A DNA stretch of 64,000 nt, from positions 124,001 to 188,000 of the forward strand of contig NZ_JAEMHK010000002.1 of NCBI RefSeq assembly GCF_016458235.1, given 5' to 3'. The notes beneath the pieces were generated by a model. The model was given only the letters and a program-made list of their open reading frames with translations, did not search any database and was not told the DNA's origin. A program made the position numbers and the translations under genes. Source of the DNA: Geomonas propionica. Lineage in GTDB: Bacteria > Desulfobacterota > Desulfuromonadia > Geobacterales > Geobacteraceae. Below are positions 52,152-60,477 of the stretch, piece after piece. Positions within the stretch are counted from its first letter, which is position 1. The number at the start of each line of letters is the position of its first letter.

Positions 52152-53732
52152 ATGCTAGGCGTAATGAGGAAGTACAAGCAATCCATTCTCATCAAGGTTG
52201 TATTCGTTGTCATCGTTCTCTCTTTCATAGGGACCATCTTCCTGGTCTGGGGCAAGGGCGGCAGTGACGGCCGGGGTGGCAAGAGCTATGCGGCAACGGT
52301 AAACGGCACCAAGATTTCCCTGGATGAATTCCAGAAGAGCTACTACCGCACCCGCGGTCTCTACGAGCAGATCTACGGCCGCACCCTCACCCCGGAACTG
52401 GAAAAGCAGATGGGGATCAAGAAACTCACCATCGACACCCTGATCGACAACGTACTCATCCTCGACGAGTCGAAGAAGATGGGGGTCAAGGTGAAGAAGG
52501 ACGAGGTCGCCGCGGAAATCGCCAAGGTCCCGGCCTTCCAGAAAAACGGCGCCTTCGACTTCGGCGTCTACCAGCAGACCCTCAAGGCCAACCGCATCAC
52601 CCCCAAGGACTTCGAGGAGTCCCAGGAGCAGGAGATACTCCTGCAGAAGACCCGCAACAAGATCAAGGACGCCGCCACGGTGACCGACGCCGAGGTGAAG
52701 GAAGCCTATAAGAAGCAAAACGACAAGGTGAACCTCGCCTACGTCTCCTTCTCCCCCGCCGACGTCAAGGGGAGCATCAAGCTGACCGACCAGGAGCTTA
52801 CCTCGTACCTGCAGGACCACCAGAACGAGTTCAAGACCCCCGAGCAGGTTTCGGTCGCCTACACCGTGGTCAACCCGGCCCAGGCCGCCGGCGGCGTCGG
52901 CGTGACCGCGGAAGAGGCGCAGACCTTCTACCAGAAGAACATCGACCGCTACCAGGGCAAAGGGGGCATCCTTCCCTTCGCCGAGGTGAAGGACAAGGCC
53001 ACCGCCGACGCCCAGAAGCAGAAAGCGGCCAAGGAAGCTTACGAGAAGGCGGCCGCCGCGGTTAACAAGTTCAAGGCCAACGGCGACCTGGACGGAGCTG
53101 CCGCTTCCCTGGGTGGCAAGGTCGAGAAGACCCCGCTGTTCACCGCCAAGGCGCCGGCAGCGGCGCTGGCCGGCGAGACCGAGGTGGTCGCCCGCGCCCT
53201 GGCACTGAAGCAAGGCGAGTTGGGTGGCCCGGTCGAGACCGCCAAGGGGATCTACCTCATCAAGGTGCTGGACAGAAAGCCTGCCGCCGTACCGCCGCTG
53301 GCCCAGATCAGGGGAGCGGTCGAGGCCAAGGCAGTCGAGGTCAAGGCCGCCGACCTGGCCAAGAAGAAGGCCGAGGAAGCGCTGCAGCAGCTCGCCAAGG
53401 GTGGCGCGGCCGCCAAGGAGACCGGCAGCTTCGGCTATGCCCCGACCGGCGCGGTGCCCACCATCGGCGCCTCCCCGGAGCTGATGGAAGCGGCCTTCAC
53501 CCTGAACGCTCCCAACCAGGCCGCCAAGCAGCCCGTCAAGGTCGGCGACCGCTGGTACGCCGTGGTGCTCAAGTCCCGCACCGAGGCACCGCTTACCGAC
53601 CTCGCCAAGAACTCCGGCTCCATCAAGGCGGCACTGCTGCCCAAGAAGCAGCAGGAGGCCCTGGACAAGTGGGTCAAGGGGCTGCGCGACAAGGCAAAGA
53701 TCGACATCAACCCGGCAGTGCTCCAGGACTAA
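52152..53732 (+). CDS. PpiD-like periplasmic folding factor (SurA_N and PPIase-like)
   Basis: 526 residues with an N-terminal transmembrane anchor (about 12-33: ILIKVVFVVIVLSFIGTIFLVWGKG). Residues ~50-170 form the SurA_N-like helical module (VNGTKISLDEFQKSYYR, QMGIKKLTIDTLIDNVLILDE), typical of PpiD. The later part contains two divergent PPIase-like segments (about 240-470; ELGGPVETAKGIYLIKVLDRK) without a canonical parvulin active site. Expected to assist outer-membrane protein folding at the periplasmic face. AAGGAG lies ten bases upstream. Terminator at 53760-53798. Confidence 0.87.
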   Translation: MLGVMRKYKQSILIKVVFVVIVLSFIGTIFLVWGKGGSDGRGGKSYAATVNGTKISLDEFQKSYYRTRGLYEQIYGRTLTPELEKQMGIKKLTIDTLIDNVLILDESKKMGVKVKKDEVAAEIAKVPAFQKNGAFDFGVYQQTLKANRITPKDFEESQEQEILLQKTRNKIKDAATVTDAEVKEAYKKQNDKVNLAYVSFSPADVKGSIKLTDQELTSYLQDHQNEFKTPEQVSVAYTVVNPAQAAGGVGVTAEEAQTFYQKNIDRYQGKGGILPFAEVKDKATADAQKQKAAKEAYEKAAAAVNKFKANGDLDGAAASLGGKVEKTPLFTAKAPAAALAGETEVVARALALKQGELGGPVETAKGIYLIKVLDRKPAAVPPLAQIRGAVEAKAVEVKAADLAKKKAEEALQQLAKGGAAAKETGSFGYAPTGAVPTIGASPELMEAAFTLNAPNQAAKQPVKVGDRWYAVVLKSRTEAPLTDLAKNSGSIKAALLPKKQQEALDKWVKGLRDKAKIDINPAVLQD

Positions 53733-53759
53733 CCGGATAGAACACAGCTTACAAGTGCG

Positions 53760-53798
53760 AGGTGAAGGGTGTGGGTGCACTCTTCACCTTTAACTTTT
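53760..53798 (+). terminator. Terminator after the PpiD-like gene
   Basis: AGGTGAAGGGTG pairs over 12 bases (one G-T) with CACTCTTCACCT, loop TGGGTG, followed by TTAACTTTT. Confidence 0.7.
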
Positions 53799-53831
53799 CA
53801 CGCTTAGGGCGAATAAAAGGAGAAAGCACCA

Positions 53832-54722
53832 ATGACAACACCGGTACTCAACACTGACTTCCCCGGCCTCAAACTTGCCGCACGCGGGAAGGTGCGAGAC
53901 ATCTACGACCTCGGGGAGACGCTGCTCATCGTCACCACCGACAGGATCTCCGCGTTCGACGTCATCATGAACGAAGGAATCCCCCACAAGGGATACGTCC
54001 TGACCCAGATCTCCGCCTACTGGTTTCGCCAAATGGAAGACATCATCAAGAACCACATCATCTCCACCGATGTGGCCGATTTCCCCGCGGAGTGCCAGCC
54101 CTACGCCGACGTCCTGGCCGGCCGCTCCATGTGGGTGAAGAAGGCCCAGCCGCTGGCGGCCGAGTGCATCGTACGCGGCTACATCTCCGGCTCCGGCTGG
54201 AAGGACTACCAGCAGACCGGCGCCATCTGCGGCATCAAGCTCCCCGAGGGGCTCAAGGAGAGCGACCGCCTGCCGCAGCCGATCTTCACCCCCTCCACCA
54301 AGGCCGAGCTCGGCACCCACGACGAGAACATCTCCTTCGAGCAGATGTGCGAGATCTGCGGCAAGGAGATCTCCGAGAAGGTGCGCGAGGTAACGCTGAA
54401 GATCTACGAGAAGGCGCGCGACCTGGCCGACCAGAAAGGGATCATCATCGCCGACACCAAGTTCGAGTACGGCATCTACGAGGGCGAGCTGATCATCATC
54501 GACGAGTGCATGACCCCGGACTCCAGCCGCTTCTGGCCGAAAGACAGCTACCAGCCGGGCGGCCCGCAGCCCTCCTTCGACAAGCAGTTCCTGAGGGACT
54601 ACCTGGAGACCCTGGACTGGGGCAAGACCGCTCCCGCTCCGCCCCTCCCCGAGGAAATCGTCAAGAAGACCGGCGAGAAGTACATGGAAGCGCTGGTGAA
54701 GCTGACCGGCAAGGGACTGTAA
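53832..54722 (+). CDS. purC: Phosphoribosylaminoimidazole-succinocarboxamide (SAICAR) synthase
   Basis: 296 residues, the larger, fungal/bacterial type of SAICAR synthase, joining CAIR and aspartate with ATP in purine synthesis. Family markers: [80 protein letters not shown] and [15 protein letters not shown] lies upstream. A standalone housekeeping gene between two terminators. Confidence 0.95.
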   Translation: MTTPVLNTDFPGLKLAARGKVRDIYDLGETLLIVTTDRISAFDVIMNEGIPHKGYVLTQISAYWFRQMEDIIKNHIISTDVADFPAECQPYADVLAGRSMWVKKAQPLAAECIVRGYISGSGWKDYQQTGAICGIKLPEGLKESDRLPQPIFTPSTKAELGTHDENISFEQMCEICGKEISEKVREVTLKIYEKARDLADQKGIIIADTKFEYGIYEGELIIIDECMTPDSSRFWPKDSYQPGGPQPSFDKQFLRDYLETLDWGKTAPAPPLPEEIVKKTGEKYMEALVKLTGKGL

Positions 54723-54726
54723 GGCA

Positions 54727-54757
54727 GATTAAGATAAAGATTAAGATAAAGGTTGAG
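54727..54757 (+). repeat. A/G-rich direct repeats after purC
   Basis: GATTAAGATAAA occurs twice in tandem, followed by a variant GGTTGAG. It mirrors, as reverse complement, the pyrimidine-rich stretch at 54808-54853 on the other side of the terminator. Confidence 0.55.
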
Positions 54758-54762
54758 TCATA

Positions 54763-54797
54763 AAAAGGCCCCGCGTCGTCAGATGCGGGGCCTTTTG
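54763..54797. terminator. Rho-independent terminator between purC and the YtxH gene
   Basis: AAAAGGCCCCGC pairs with GCGGGGCCTTTT around a loop of 11 bases; T-runs on both strands make it bidirectional for the convergent genes. Confidence 0.85.
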
Positions 54798-54807
54798 TTG
54801 TACTGGT

Positions 54808-54853
54808 TTTCTTAGTCTTACTCTCAGTCTTAATCTTAGTCTCTGCCTCAGCC
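54808..54853 (-). repeat. C/T-rich repeats before the YtxH stop
   Basis: CTTAGTCTTACTCTCAGTCT and CTTAATCTTAGTCTC: hexamer-like CTTANT/GTCTNA units, the complement type of those at 54727-54757. Confidence 0.5.
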
Positions 54854-55204
54854 TATCAGCTTGGCCAGCCGTGACCTCTCCTTCATCAGCCGCGCCTCGC
54901 CCTCCTCCAGGGCCTTGAGAAGCCCCTTCTTGGCGCTGTAGGCCATGTCCTTGCCGCGGTCCAGGATCTCCGAGGCCCGCTCGCCCACCTCCTCGGCCAT
55001 CTCGCCCACCTGGTCGGTGAATTCCTCCACCGCCTCCAGGGCCTCCTCGCCTTTGCGGCGCGCCTTCTTGGCGTAGCGGCCGAGCTCCTTGCGGGTTTTC
55101 TCGCCGCTTTGCGGCGCATACATAAGCGCGACCCCTGCCCCGATAATCCCTCCGGCCAGGAGCAGCATTGCCCCAAGCATCACCTTGTTGTCTCTTTCGG
55201 CCAT
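54848..55204 (-). CDS. YtxH domain protein
   Basis: 118 residues. A membrane helix with small residues (VMLGAMLLLAGGIIGAGVALMYAP) and the YtxH signature APQSGEKTRKELGRYAKKA, then a long amphipathic coiled coil (EEVGERASEILDRGKDMAY). The family is small and membrane-anchored; function unknown, sometimes stress-related. AAGGAGGAGG precedes ATG 55204. A second, shorter YtxH protein is encoded at 60050. Confidence 0.88.
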   Translation of the reverse strand: MAERDNKVMLGAMLLLAGGIIGAGVALMYAPQSGEKTRKELGRYAKKARRKGEEALEAVEEFTDQVGEMAEEVGERASEILDRGKDMAYSAKKGLLKALEEGEARLMKERSRLAKLIG

Positions 55205-55369
55205 AGCCCCTCCTCCTTCGCCGCGTTGTTTTTTTCGCACTGCCTCCCTATACTACCCGATGCCGTCTCTTTGCCAAGCGCGCTTCTCATTATTGCTAGG
55301 AAGCACTAGGCGAAGCGTGTATAGTTGTACCGTTATAGAACACCCAGAGAGAGACCCGCGAGGAGCACC

Positions 55370-56473
55370 ATGGATCAAAAATACGATGTACTTATTGTCG
55401 GCGGAGGCCCCGGTGGTGTGGCCGCCGCCTACCTGTGTCATAAAAACGGCCTAAGCCACGTTCTGATCGAGGGAGGCAAGTCAATCTTCCAGGGCATTGC
55501 CAACACCTACCCCGAAGGGAAGAACGTGTATCCCTCCAAGCCCAAGGAGAACCCGGAACCGTTCCTGGTCGAAGAACTGCGTCCGCCCGATAAACCGGTC
55601 ACCGTAGAGAAATACATCCAGTACGTGCAGCACTTCGTCCAGCACGAAGGGCTCAACGTGCTCACCGACACCCAGTTCGAGAACATCGAGGAAGGTCGCG
55701 ACTACTTGAAGGTGCACACCTCGAGAGGCACCTTCCAGGCGAAGAAGGTGCTGCTCGCCTTCGGTAGTTCCATTCCTAAGGAACTCTCCGTGTACGGCGA
55801 CGCCAAGATGGTCGCCAAGGGGCTCGACGATCCCAAGAAGTACATCGGCGTGCGCACCCTGGTGATCGGCGGGGGCAACTCCGCGGCCGACGTCATCATC
55901 TCCATCTTGAAAGAGAAGAGAAACGCCAACGACAAGGAGCCGGTGTACTGGGCGCACGTCGCGGAGACCTTCGACGTCAACAAGGAGACCGCGCAGCGCC
56001 TGGGCGAGGAGATCCTACTGGGCGGCAACATCAGGCTTTTGCCCGGCGCCACCCCGAGGATCGGCGAAGTCGACGACGAAGGCGTGGACCGTTTGGTGAT
56101 AAGGGTCAGCGAGGACAAGATGGCGGGCGGCATCGAGCGCTATCACGCCATGAGCTTCCCGATGAAAAACGTGATCGCCTGCATCGGCAGCCAGGGTCCG
56201 ACCTCCATCTACGACAAGATCGGCGTGCAGACCATCGCCTGTGCCGAGGGCGTATGCCAGGTGGCCAAGGAAGGGGATCGTTTGCTGCTTTTGACCGCCG
56301 ATTTCGAGTCGACGCGCAAAGGGGTCTACGTGATCGGCGGTGCCATCTCCCCGTCCTACATGCGCATCAGCAAGGGAGCCATCCATGAAGAACGCCACCC
56401 GAACCTGATCTACACCGCCGTCAACGACGCCCACCACGTCATCGAGGCCATGCTCAAGAAGATGAAGAAGTAA
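55370..56473 (+). CDS. YpdA-like NAD(P)/FAD-dependent thioredoxin-reductase-type flavoprotein
   Basis: 367 residues. FAD-binding DVLIVGGGPGGVAAAYLC at the N-terminus, and the NAD(P)-binding GGGNSAADVIISIL at about residue 177. No redox-active CxxC is seen, which fits YpdA/bacillithiol-disulfide-reductase-like proteins and ferredoxin-NADP reductases rather than thioredoxin reductase. Relatives reduce disulfide carriers or transfer electrons; the partner is unknown. Start: ATG 55370 with GAGGAG six bases upstream; the upstream in-frame start at 55325 lacks one. Monocistronic. Confidence 0.85.
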   Translation: MDQKYDVLIVGGGPGGVAAAYLCHKNGLSHVLIEGGKSIFQGIANTYPEGKNVYPSKPKENPEPFLVEELRPPDKPVTVEKYIQYVQHFVQHEGLNVLTDTQFENIEEGRDYLKVHTSRGTFQAKKVLLAFGSSIPKELSVYGDAKMVAKGLDDPKKYIGVRTLVIGGGNSAADVIISILKEKRNANDKEPVYWAHVAETFDVNKETAQRLGEEILLGGNIRLLPGATPRIGEVDDEGVDRLVIRVSEDKMAGGIERYHAMSFPMKNVIACIGSQGPTSIYDKIGVQTIACAEGVCQVAKEGDRLLLLTADFESTRKGVYVIGGAISPSYMRISKGAIHEERHPNLIYTAVNDAHHVIEAMLKKMKK

Positions 56474-56557
56474 ACCACCATTACCGTTCCCACCACCTAA
56501 GCAGGCGCCCCTCTGGATCAACGGTGCCGTTGCCATCATATGAGTAGTCGCCCCGAC

Positions 56558-56595
56558 GTCCCCCCCTTTTGCGAAGGGGGGACAGGGGGGATTTG
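56558..56595 (+). repeat. Dispersed GC-rich palindromic repeat, copy 6
   Basis: CGTCCCCCCCTTTTGCGAAG then GGGGGACAGGGGGGATTTG, with one extra T in the centre. Single copy, between the YpdA-like gene and a terminator. Confidence 0.75.
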
Positions 56596-56637
56596 CCTTT
56601 GATTCCAGCCAGTAGCAAGCCAAGCCCCACAAAAAAA

Positions 56638-56664
56638 GGGGAGCCCCAGCCAGGCTCCCCTTTT
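56638..56664. terminator. Bidirectional terminator between convergent genes
   Basis: GGGGAGCC-CCAGCCA-GGCTCCCC with an A-run before and TTTT after; serves the YpdA-like gene and the TPR gene. Confidence 0.75.
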
Positions 56665-56716
56665 CAATTCTATTTATATTTAGCCAGTACTAGCCCCTAG
56701 CCCTCAGCCCCGCAGT

Positions 56717-57508
56717 CTACTTCATCTCTTCCTTAAGCCCCTCGATCACCGCCCTGACCTCGGCGATCATCTCCCTGGCCTGCGGCGAGTGCTCCCTCTT
56801 CAGGTAGTTCTCGAAGTGCTTGATCGCCTCCGCGGTGCGGTCCTCGTCGATGCAGATGTTGCCCAGGGTCAGGTAGCTCATGGTGAAATCCGGGTCGAGC
56901 CGGATCGCTTCCAAGGTCTCGCGCTCGGCCGCCTCCAAATCGTCCATGTCGTAGTAGAGCTCGCCCAGGTTGAAGCGGGCGGTGGCGTCGGTGGGGTCGA
57001 TCTCGATGCCGCGGTGGTAAGCCGCGATCGCCTTCTCGTTGTCGCCCAGACCGTAGTAGAGGTCCCCCATGGCGTTGAGCGCGAATACGTTGCGCGGATC
57101 GAGCTCCAGCGCCCTCTCGAAAGCCTTCAGCGCGTCGTCGGCGCGCTCCATGGCGTTGTAGACCAGCCCCATGCTGACGTAGCCGTCGCACTCCTTGGGC
57201 TGCAGTTCGGTAACCTTGCGGTAGCAAGCCAGCGCGTCCTTGTGCTTGCCCGACTCGAAGTAGACGTCGCCCAGGGCGGTGAGACCGTCCAGGTCCTGCG
57301 GGGCCAGCTCCAGCCCCTTCTTGAGGGCGGCGATGGCGTCGTCGTTGTGTCCCGCCTCGGAGTGTGCCTCGCCGAGGTAGAAATAACCCTCCGCATTCTG
57401 GGGCTCCAGCTCGGTGCAACCCTTGAAAGCCTCGATGGCCTGTGCGTATTCGCCGGACTCCATCTGCGCTATGCCACTTGCCAGCTTTTCCTCAAAAGTT
57501 GTTGCCAT
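56717..57508 (-). CDS. Tetratricopeptide repeat protein
   Basis: 263 residues built from about seven TPR units of 34 residues (AEGYFYLGEAHSEAGHNDDA, LTALGDVYFESGKHKDALAC, ALNAMGDLYYGLGDNEKAIA and so on), no signal peptide. TPR arrays form protein-binding scaffolds; the partner is unknown. Start: ATG 57508 with GGAGG six bases upstream; GTG 57520 is in frame but unnecessary. It is divergent from ptsP. Confidence 0.87.
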   Translation of the reverse strand: MATTFEEKLASGIAQMESGEYAQAIEAFKGCTELEPQNAEGYFYLGEAHSEAGHNDDAIAALKKGLELAPQDLDGLTALGDVYFESGKHKDALACYRKVTELQPKECDGYVSMGLVYNAMERADDALKAFERALELDPRNVFALNAMGDLYYGLGDNEKAIAAYHRGIEIDPTDATARFNLGELYYDMDDLEAAERETLEAIRLDPDFTMSYLTLGNICIDEDRTAEAIKHFENYLKREHSPQAREMIAEVRAVIEGLKEEMK

Positions 57509-57607
57509 TGCCACCTCCACGACTCCAATCGGATTTCATTGGCGCACACTATAACAGAGAAGCCCCCCTTTTGCCAACTTAAGAGCTGCTAAAAAAGCAT
57601 TAAAACC

Positions 57608-57636
57608 TTTCACATCTCATTTTTCTCATTTATACT
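57608..57636 (+). promoter_or_regulatory. Candidate promoter of ptsP
   Basis: TTTCAC (57608-57613), 17 bases, TATACT (57631-57636); the -10 is good, the -35 weak. Confidence 0.4.
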
Positions 57637-57664
57637 GCGACCATCACACGCAAAGGGGAAGGCA

Positions 57665-60007
57665 ATGCCAGAGGAGGCTGGTGAGCAACTGGGACTGAGG
57701 ACATTGGAGGATATCAGCGCGCTGATTCTCCAATCCCACGATCTGCAGGAGACTCTGGACAACATCGTTAACCTGGTCGCTAAGAGGATGTCCTCCGACG
57801 TCTGCTCCATTTACCTTTTGGAGCCTGACGGCGAGACTCTGCGCCTGCATGCCACCCGCGGCCTTTCCAGGCTCTCGGTCGGTATCACCATGAAGATATC
57901 CGAGGGCTTAACCGGCCTGGTCATGGAGCAGCGCGGCGTGGTCGCCACCGACAACGCCCCCCGCCACCCCCGCTATAAATACTTCAGGAAGACCAAGGAG
58001 GAGAAGGTACTCTCCTTCCTGGGCGTCCCCTTCTTCGAGCGCGACACCCCGATCGGCGTCCTGGTCATCCAGAACCGCGAGGCCCGGACCTTCACCCCCC
58101 AAGAGATCAGCGCGGTCTCCACCATCGCCTGGCAGATCTCCAGCATCGTCTCCAACGCCAAACTGCTCGACTCCGTGCGCAAGAAAGAGGAGGAACGCGC
58201 CTTCTTCGCCGCCGAGGTAGACCGCCTCAAAAAGAGCGGCGTCCTGAAGGAAGGGGGGCGCCCTGCCCGCAAGTCCCCCTCCTCCGCCGCCCTGACCGGC
58301 ATCGGCATCTCCCCCGGCTTCGCCCTCGGCAAGGTCTCCATCCTGCACCACAGGGGCCCCAGCGAAGAGGCGGTCCTGGAACGGGTCCGCCCGCGCGCCG
58401 AAGAGCTGAACCTGTTCCAGCAGGCCCTGGAGAAAGCCCGCATCCAGACCATCTACATGGAAAAGCGGATGGGAGAAATCCTCTCCGAGGCGGACGCGGC
58501 CATCTTCCACAGCCACCTGATGATCCTGGAGGACCGCGGCTTCATTGCCAAGATCACCGCCCTCATCGAGGAGGGGCTCGGCGCGCACCGCGCCGTGAAC
58601 CAGGTGGTCGAGGCCTACGTCTCCGCCTTCGCCCGCATGGAGGACCCCTACCTGCGCGAGCGCTCCGCGGACATGGAGGACATCGGCCGCCGGATCTGCG
58701 ACGCCCTGAACGGCCACAGCAAGCACCGCGAGCGGCTGCGCGAGGAACGCATCATCGTGGCGCGCGAACTGCTCCCCTCCGACCTCGCCATCATGGACCA
58801 CGGCAAGGTGATCGGCATCGCCACCGAGAAGGGGAACCAGAACGCCCACTCCGCCATCATGGCCCGCGCCCTGGGCATCCCCGCCGTCTTCGGCGTCGAG
58901 GGGCTCCTGCAGCGGGTCGGCGTCAGGAGCGAGGTCGTGGTGGACGGCAATTCCGGCTGCGTCTACGTGAACCCGGACCAGGCCGTGAAGCAGGAATACG
59001 TACGCCTGCAGGGTGAATTCGACCAGAGGCAGCGCGCCCTGGAGGAAATCCGCGACCTCCCCGCCCGCACCCCCGACGGCTGCACCGTCTCCCTTTTGGC
59101 CAACATCGGGCTTTTGAGCGACCTCAAGGTAGCGCACCTGCACGGGGCCCAGGGGGTCGGCCTGTACCGCACCGAGTTCCCCTTCATGACCCGCGCCTCC
59201 CTCCCCTCGCGCCAAGTGCAGGCCTCGGTGTACCGCAAGGTGCTGGAAGGGTTCCCCGGTATGCCGGTGCACATCAGGACCCTGGACATCGGCGGCGACA
59301 AGGGGCTCTCCTACTTCCCGCACCCCAAGGAGGACAACCCGTTCCTGGGGTGGCGCTCCATGCGCCTGTCGCTGGACCGGGAGGACATCCTGAGGGAACA
59401 GCTGGCCGCCATCCTGATCGCCTCCGCTTCCGGGGAGTGCAACCTGATGTTCCCGATGATCTCGGGAGTGGACGAGGTGCGGCGCATCAAGGTGATCCTG
59501 GCGCAGGTTAAGGAAGAGCTGGTCCGGGAGGGGCGCAGCTTCGACGCGGAGATCGGTTTCGGGATCATGGTGGAGCTGCCGGCGGCGGTGACGGTGATCG
59601 AGATGCTGGTCCGGGAGGTCGACTACGTCAGCATCGGCACCAACGACCTGATCCAGTACACGCTCGCCTGCGACCGGAACAACCCCAGGGTCAGGAAGTG
59701 GTACGACCCGTACCATCCGGCGGTGCTGCATTCCATCAAGAAGGTGGCGGATGCCGCAGCGGCCGCGGGTAAACCGGCGTCCTTATGCGGCGAGATGGCG
59801 GGAGAGCCGATCAACGCGGTACTGCTCATGGGGCTTGGATTGCGCTGCTTCAGCCTGTCGGCGCCCAACCTCCCGAGGGTAAAGGAGGCGGTGCGCCGCA
59901 TCACCCTGCGGCAGGCACAAAAGATCGGCGACCGGGTGCTCGCCATGGAGAGCGCCCAGTCGATAAGGGAATACCTGGAAGCGGCCCAGCGGGAGCTGGG
60001 GCTGTAA
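57665..60007 (+). CDS. ptsP: Phosphoenolpyruvate-protein phosphotransferase PtsP (GAF-EI)
   Basis: 780 residues. An N-terminal GAF domain (about 10-180; VGITMKISEGLTGLVMEQ) precedes EI: HPr-interaction/N-terminal domain with GISPGFALGKV, the phosphohistidine swivel domain (GNQNAHSAIMARALGIPAVFG, phosphorylated His), and the PEP-binding TIM barrel (GLYRTEFPFM, GFGIMVELPAA, SIGTNDLIQYTLACDRNN, CGEMAGE). This is the nitrogen-PTS type enzyme that passes phosphate from PEP to an NPr-like carrier for regulation rather than sugar uptake. GGGGAAGG precedes ATG 57665. Followed by a strong terminator. Confidence 0.94.
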   Translation: MPEEAGEQLGLRTLEDISALILQSHDLQETLDNIVNLVAKRMSSDVCSIYLLEPDGETLRLHATRGLSRLSVGITMKISEGLTGLVMEQRGVVATDNAPRHPRYKYFRKTKEEKVLSFLGVPFFERDTPIGVLVIQNREARTFTPQEISAVSTIAWQISSIVSNAKLLDSVRKKEEERAFFAAEVDRLKKSGVLKEGGRPARKSPSSAALTGIGISPGFALGKVSILHHRGPSEEAVLERVRPRAEELNLFQQALEKARIQTIYMEKRMGEILSEADAAIFHSHLMILEDRGFIAKITALIEEGLGAHRAVNQVVEAYVSAFARMEDPYLRERSADMEDIGRRICDALNGHSKHRERLREERIIVARELLPSDLAIMDHGKVIGIATEKGNQNAHSAIMARALGIPAVFGVEGLLQRVGVRSEVVVDGNSGCVYVNPDQAVKQEYVRLQGEFDQRQRALEEIRDLPARTPDGCTVSLLANIGLLSDLKVAHLHGAQGVGLYRTEFPFMTRASLPSRQVQASVYRKVLEGFPGMPVHIRTLDIGGDKGLSYFPHPKEDNPFLGWRSMRLSLDREDILREQLAAILIASASGECNLMFPMISGVDEVRRIKVILAQVKEELVREGRSFDAEIGFGIMVELPAAVTVIEMLVREVDYVSIGTNDLIQYTLACDRNNPRVRKWYDPYHPAVLHSIKKVADAAAAAGKPASLCGEMAGEPINAVLLMGLGLRCFSLSAPNLPRVKEAVRRITLRQAQKIGDRVLAMESAQSIREYLEAAQRELGL

Positions 60008-60010
60008 AAA

Positions 60011-60045
60011 CAAAGGCCGGGCCCCAGGCGGGACCCGGCCTTTTT
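60011..60045 (+). terminator. Rho-independent terminator after ptsP
   Basis: AAAGGCCGGG pairs with CCCGGCCTTTTT, with a GC-rich inner loop. A-run and T-run on either side allow it to serve the convergent YtxH gene too. Confidence 0.85.
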
Positions 60046-60049
60046 CACG

Positions 60050-60286
60050 CTATATCCAGCAGTCGCCGCCGTCGTAGTTCATCTGATCGGAGCCGTTTTT
60101 CCTGGAGCGCATCTTGGCGTTTTTCACGCACCCTTTCAGCTTGTCCAACGCATCGTCTTTCGCTTCGCCCAGCTTCTCGCGGACCTCGCGGCCGGTCTTC
60201 GGGGTAAAGAGGAGAGCGGCACCCGCAGCTACCGCGGCTCCGGCCAGGAAGGCCAACAGAGCGGCCTGTTCGCTTTTCTTCGACAT
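60050..60286 (-). CDS. Small YtxH domain protein
   Basis: 78 residues. An alanine/glycine-rich membrane helix (ALLAFLAGAAVAAGAALLF) followed by the YtxH signature TPKTGREVREKLGEA and a short charged tail with two cysteines (CVKNAK, DCWI). AAGGAG lies eight bases upstream. Paralogue of the 118-residue protein at 54848; function unknown. Confidence 0.88.
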   Translation of the reverse strand: MSKKSEQAALLAFLAGAAVAAGAALLFTPKTGREVREKLGEAKDDALDKLKGCVKNAKMRSRKNGSDQMNYDGGDCWI

Positions 60287-60416
60287 GTCGTATGCTCCTT
60301 TTGGTTCTGGAAGTTGAAACCGGAGAAAAATGTGCAGTCATTCTTATCACATTCCGCAACGCAATAAAACCCCCAACCGCAAATAATGACGCTTTTCCTT
60401 CGCTACGTTTTCTGGT

Positions 60417-60445
60417 TTGAATTGGGTCGCATTAGATGCTACTAT
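60417..60445 (+). promoter_or_regulatory. Sigma-70-type promoter of the SurA-like gene
   Basis: TTGAAT (60417-60422), 17 bases, TACTAT (60440-60445), 33 bases before the start codon. Confidence 0.5.
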
Positions 60446-60477
60446 CCGTTGATAAAAAATCCGCAAAGGAGATGTGC

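Noticed and set aside
55370-56473. Thioredoxin reductase (trxB) assignment for the flavoprotein
   Set aside because: The redox-active CxxC of TrxB is absent between the FAD and NAD(P) domains; YpdA-like is the better match.
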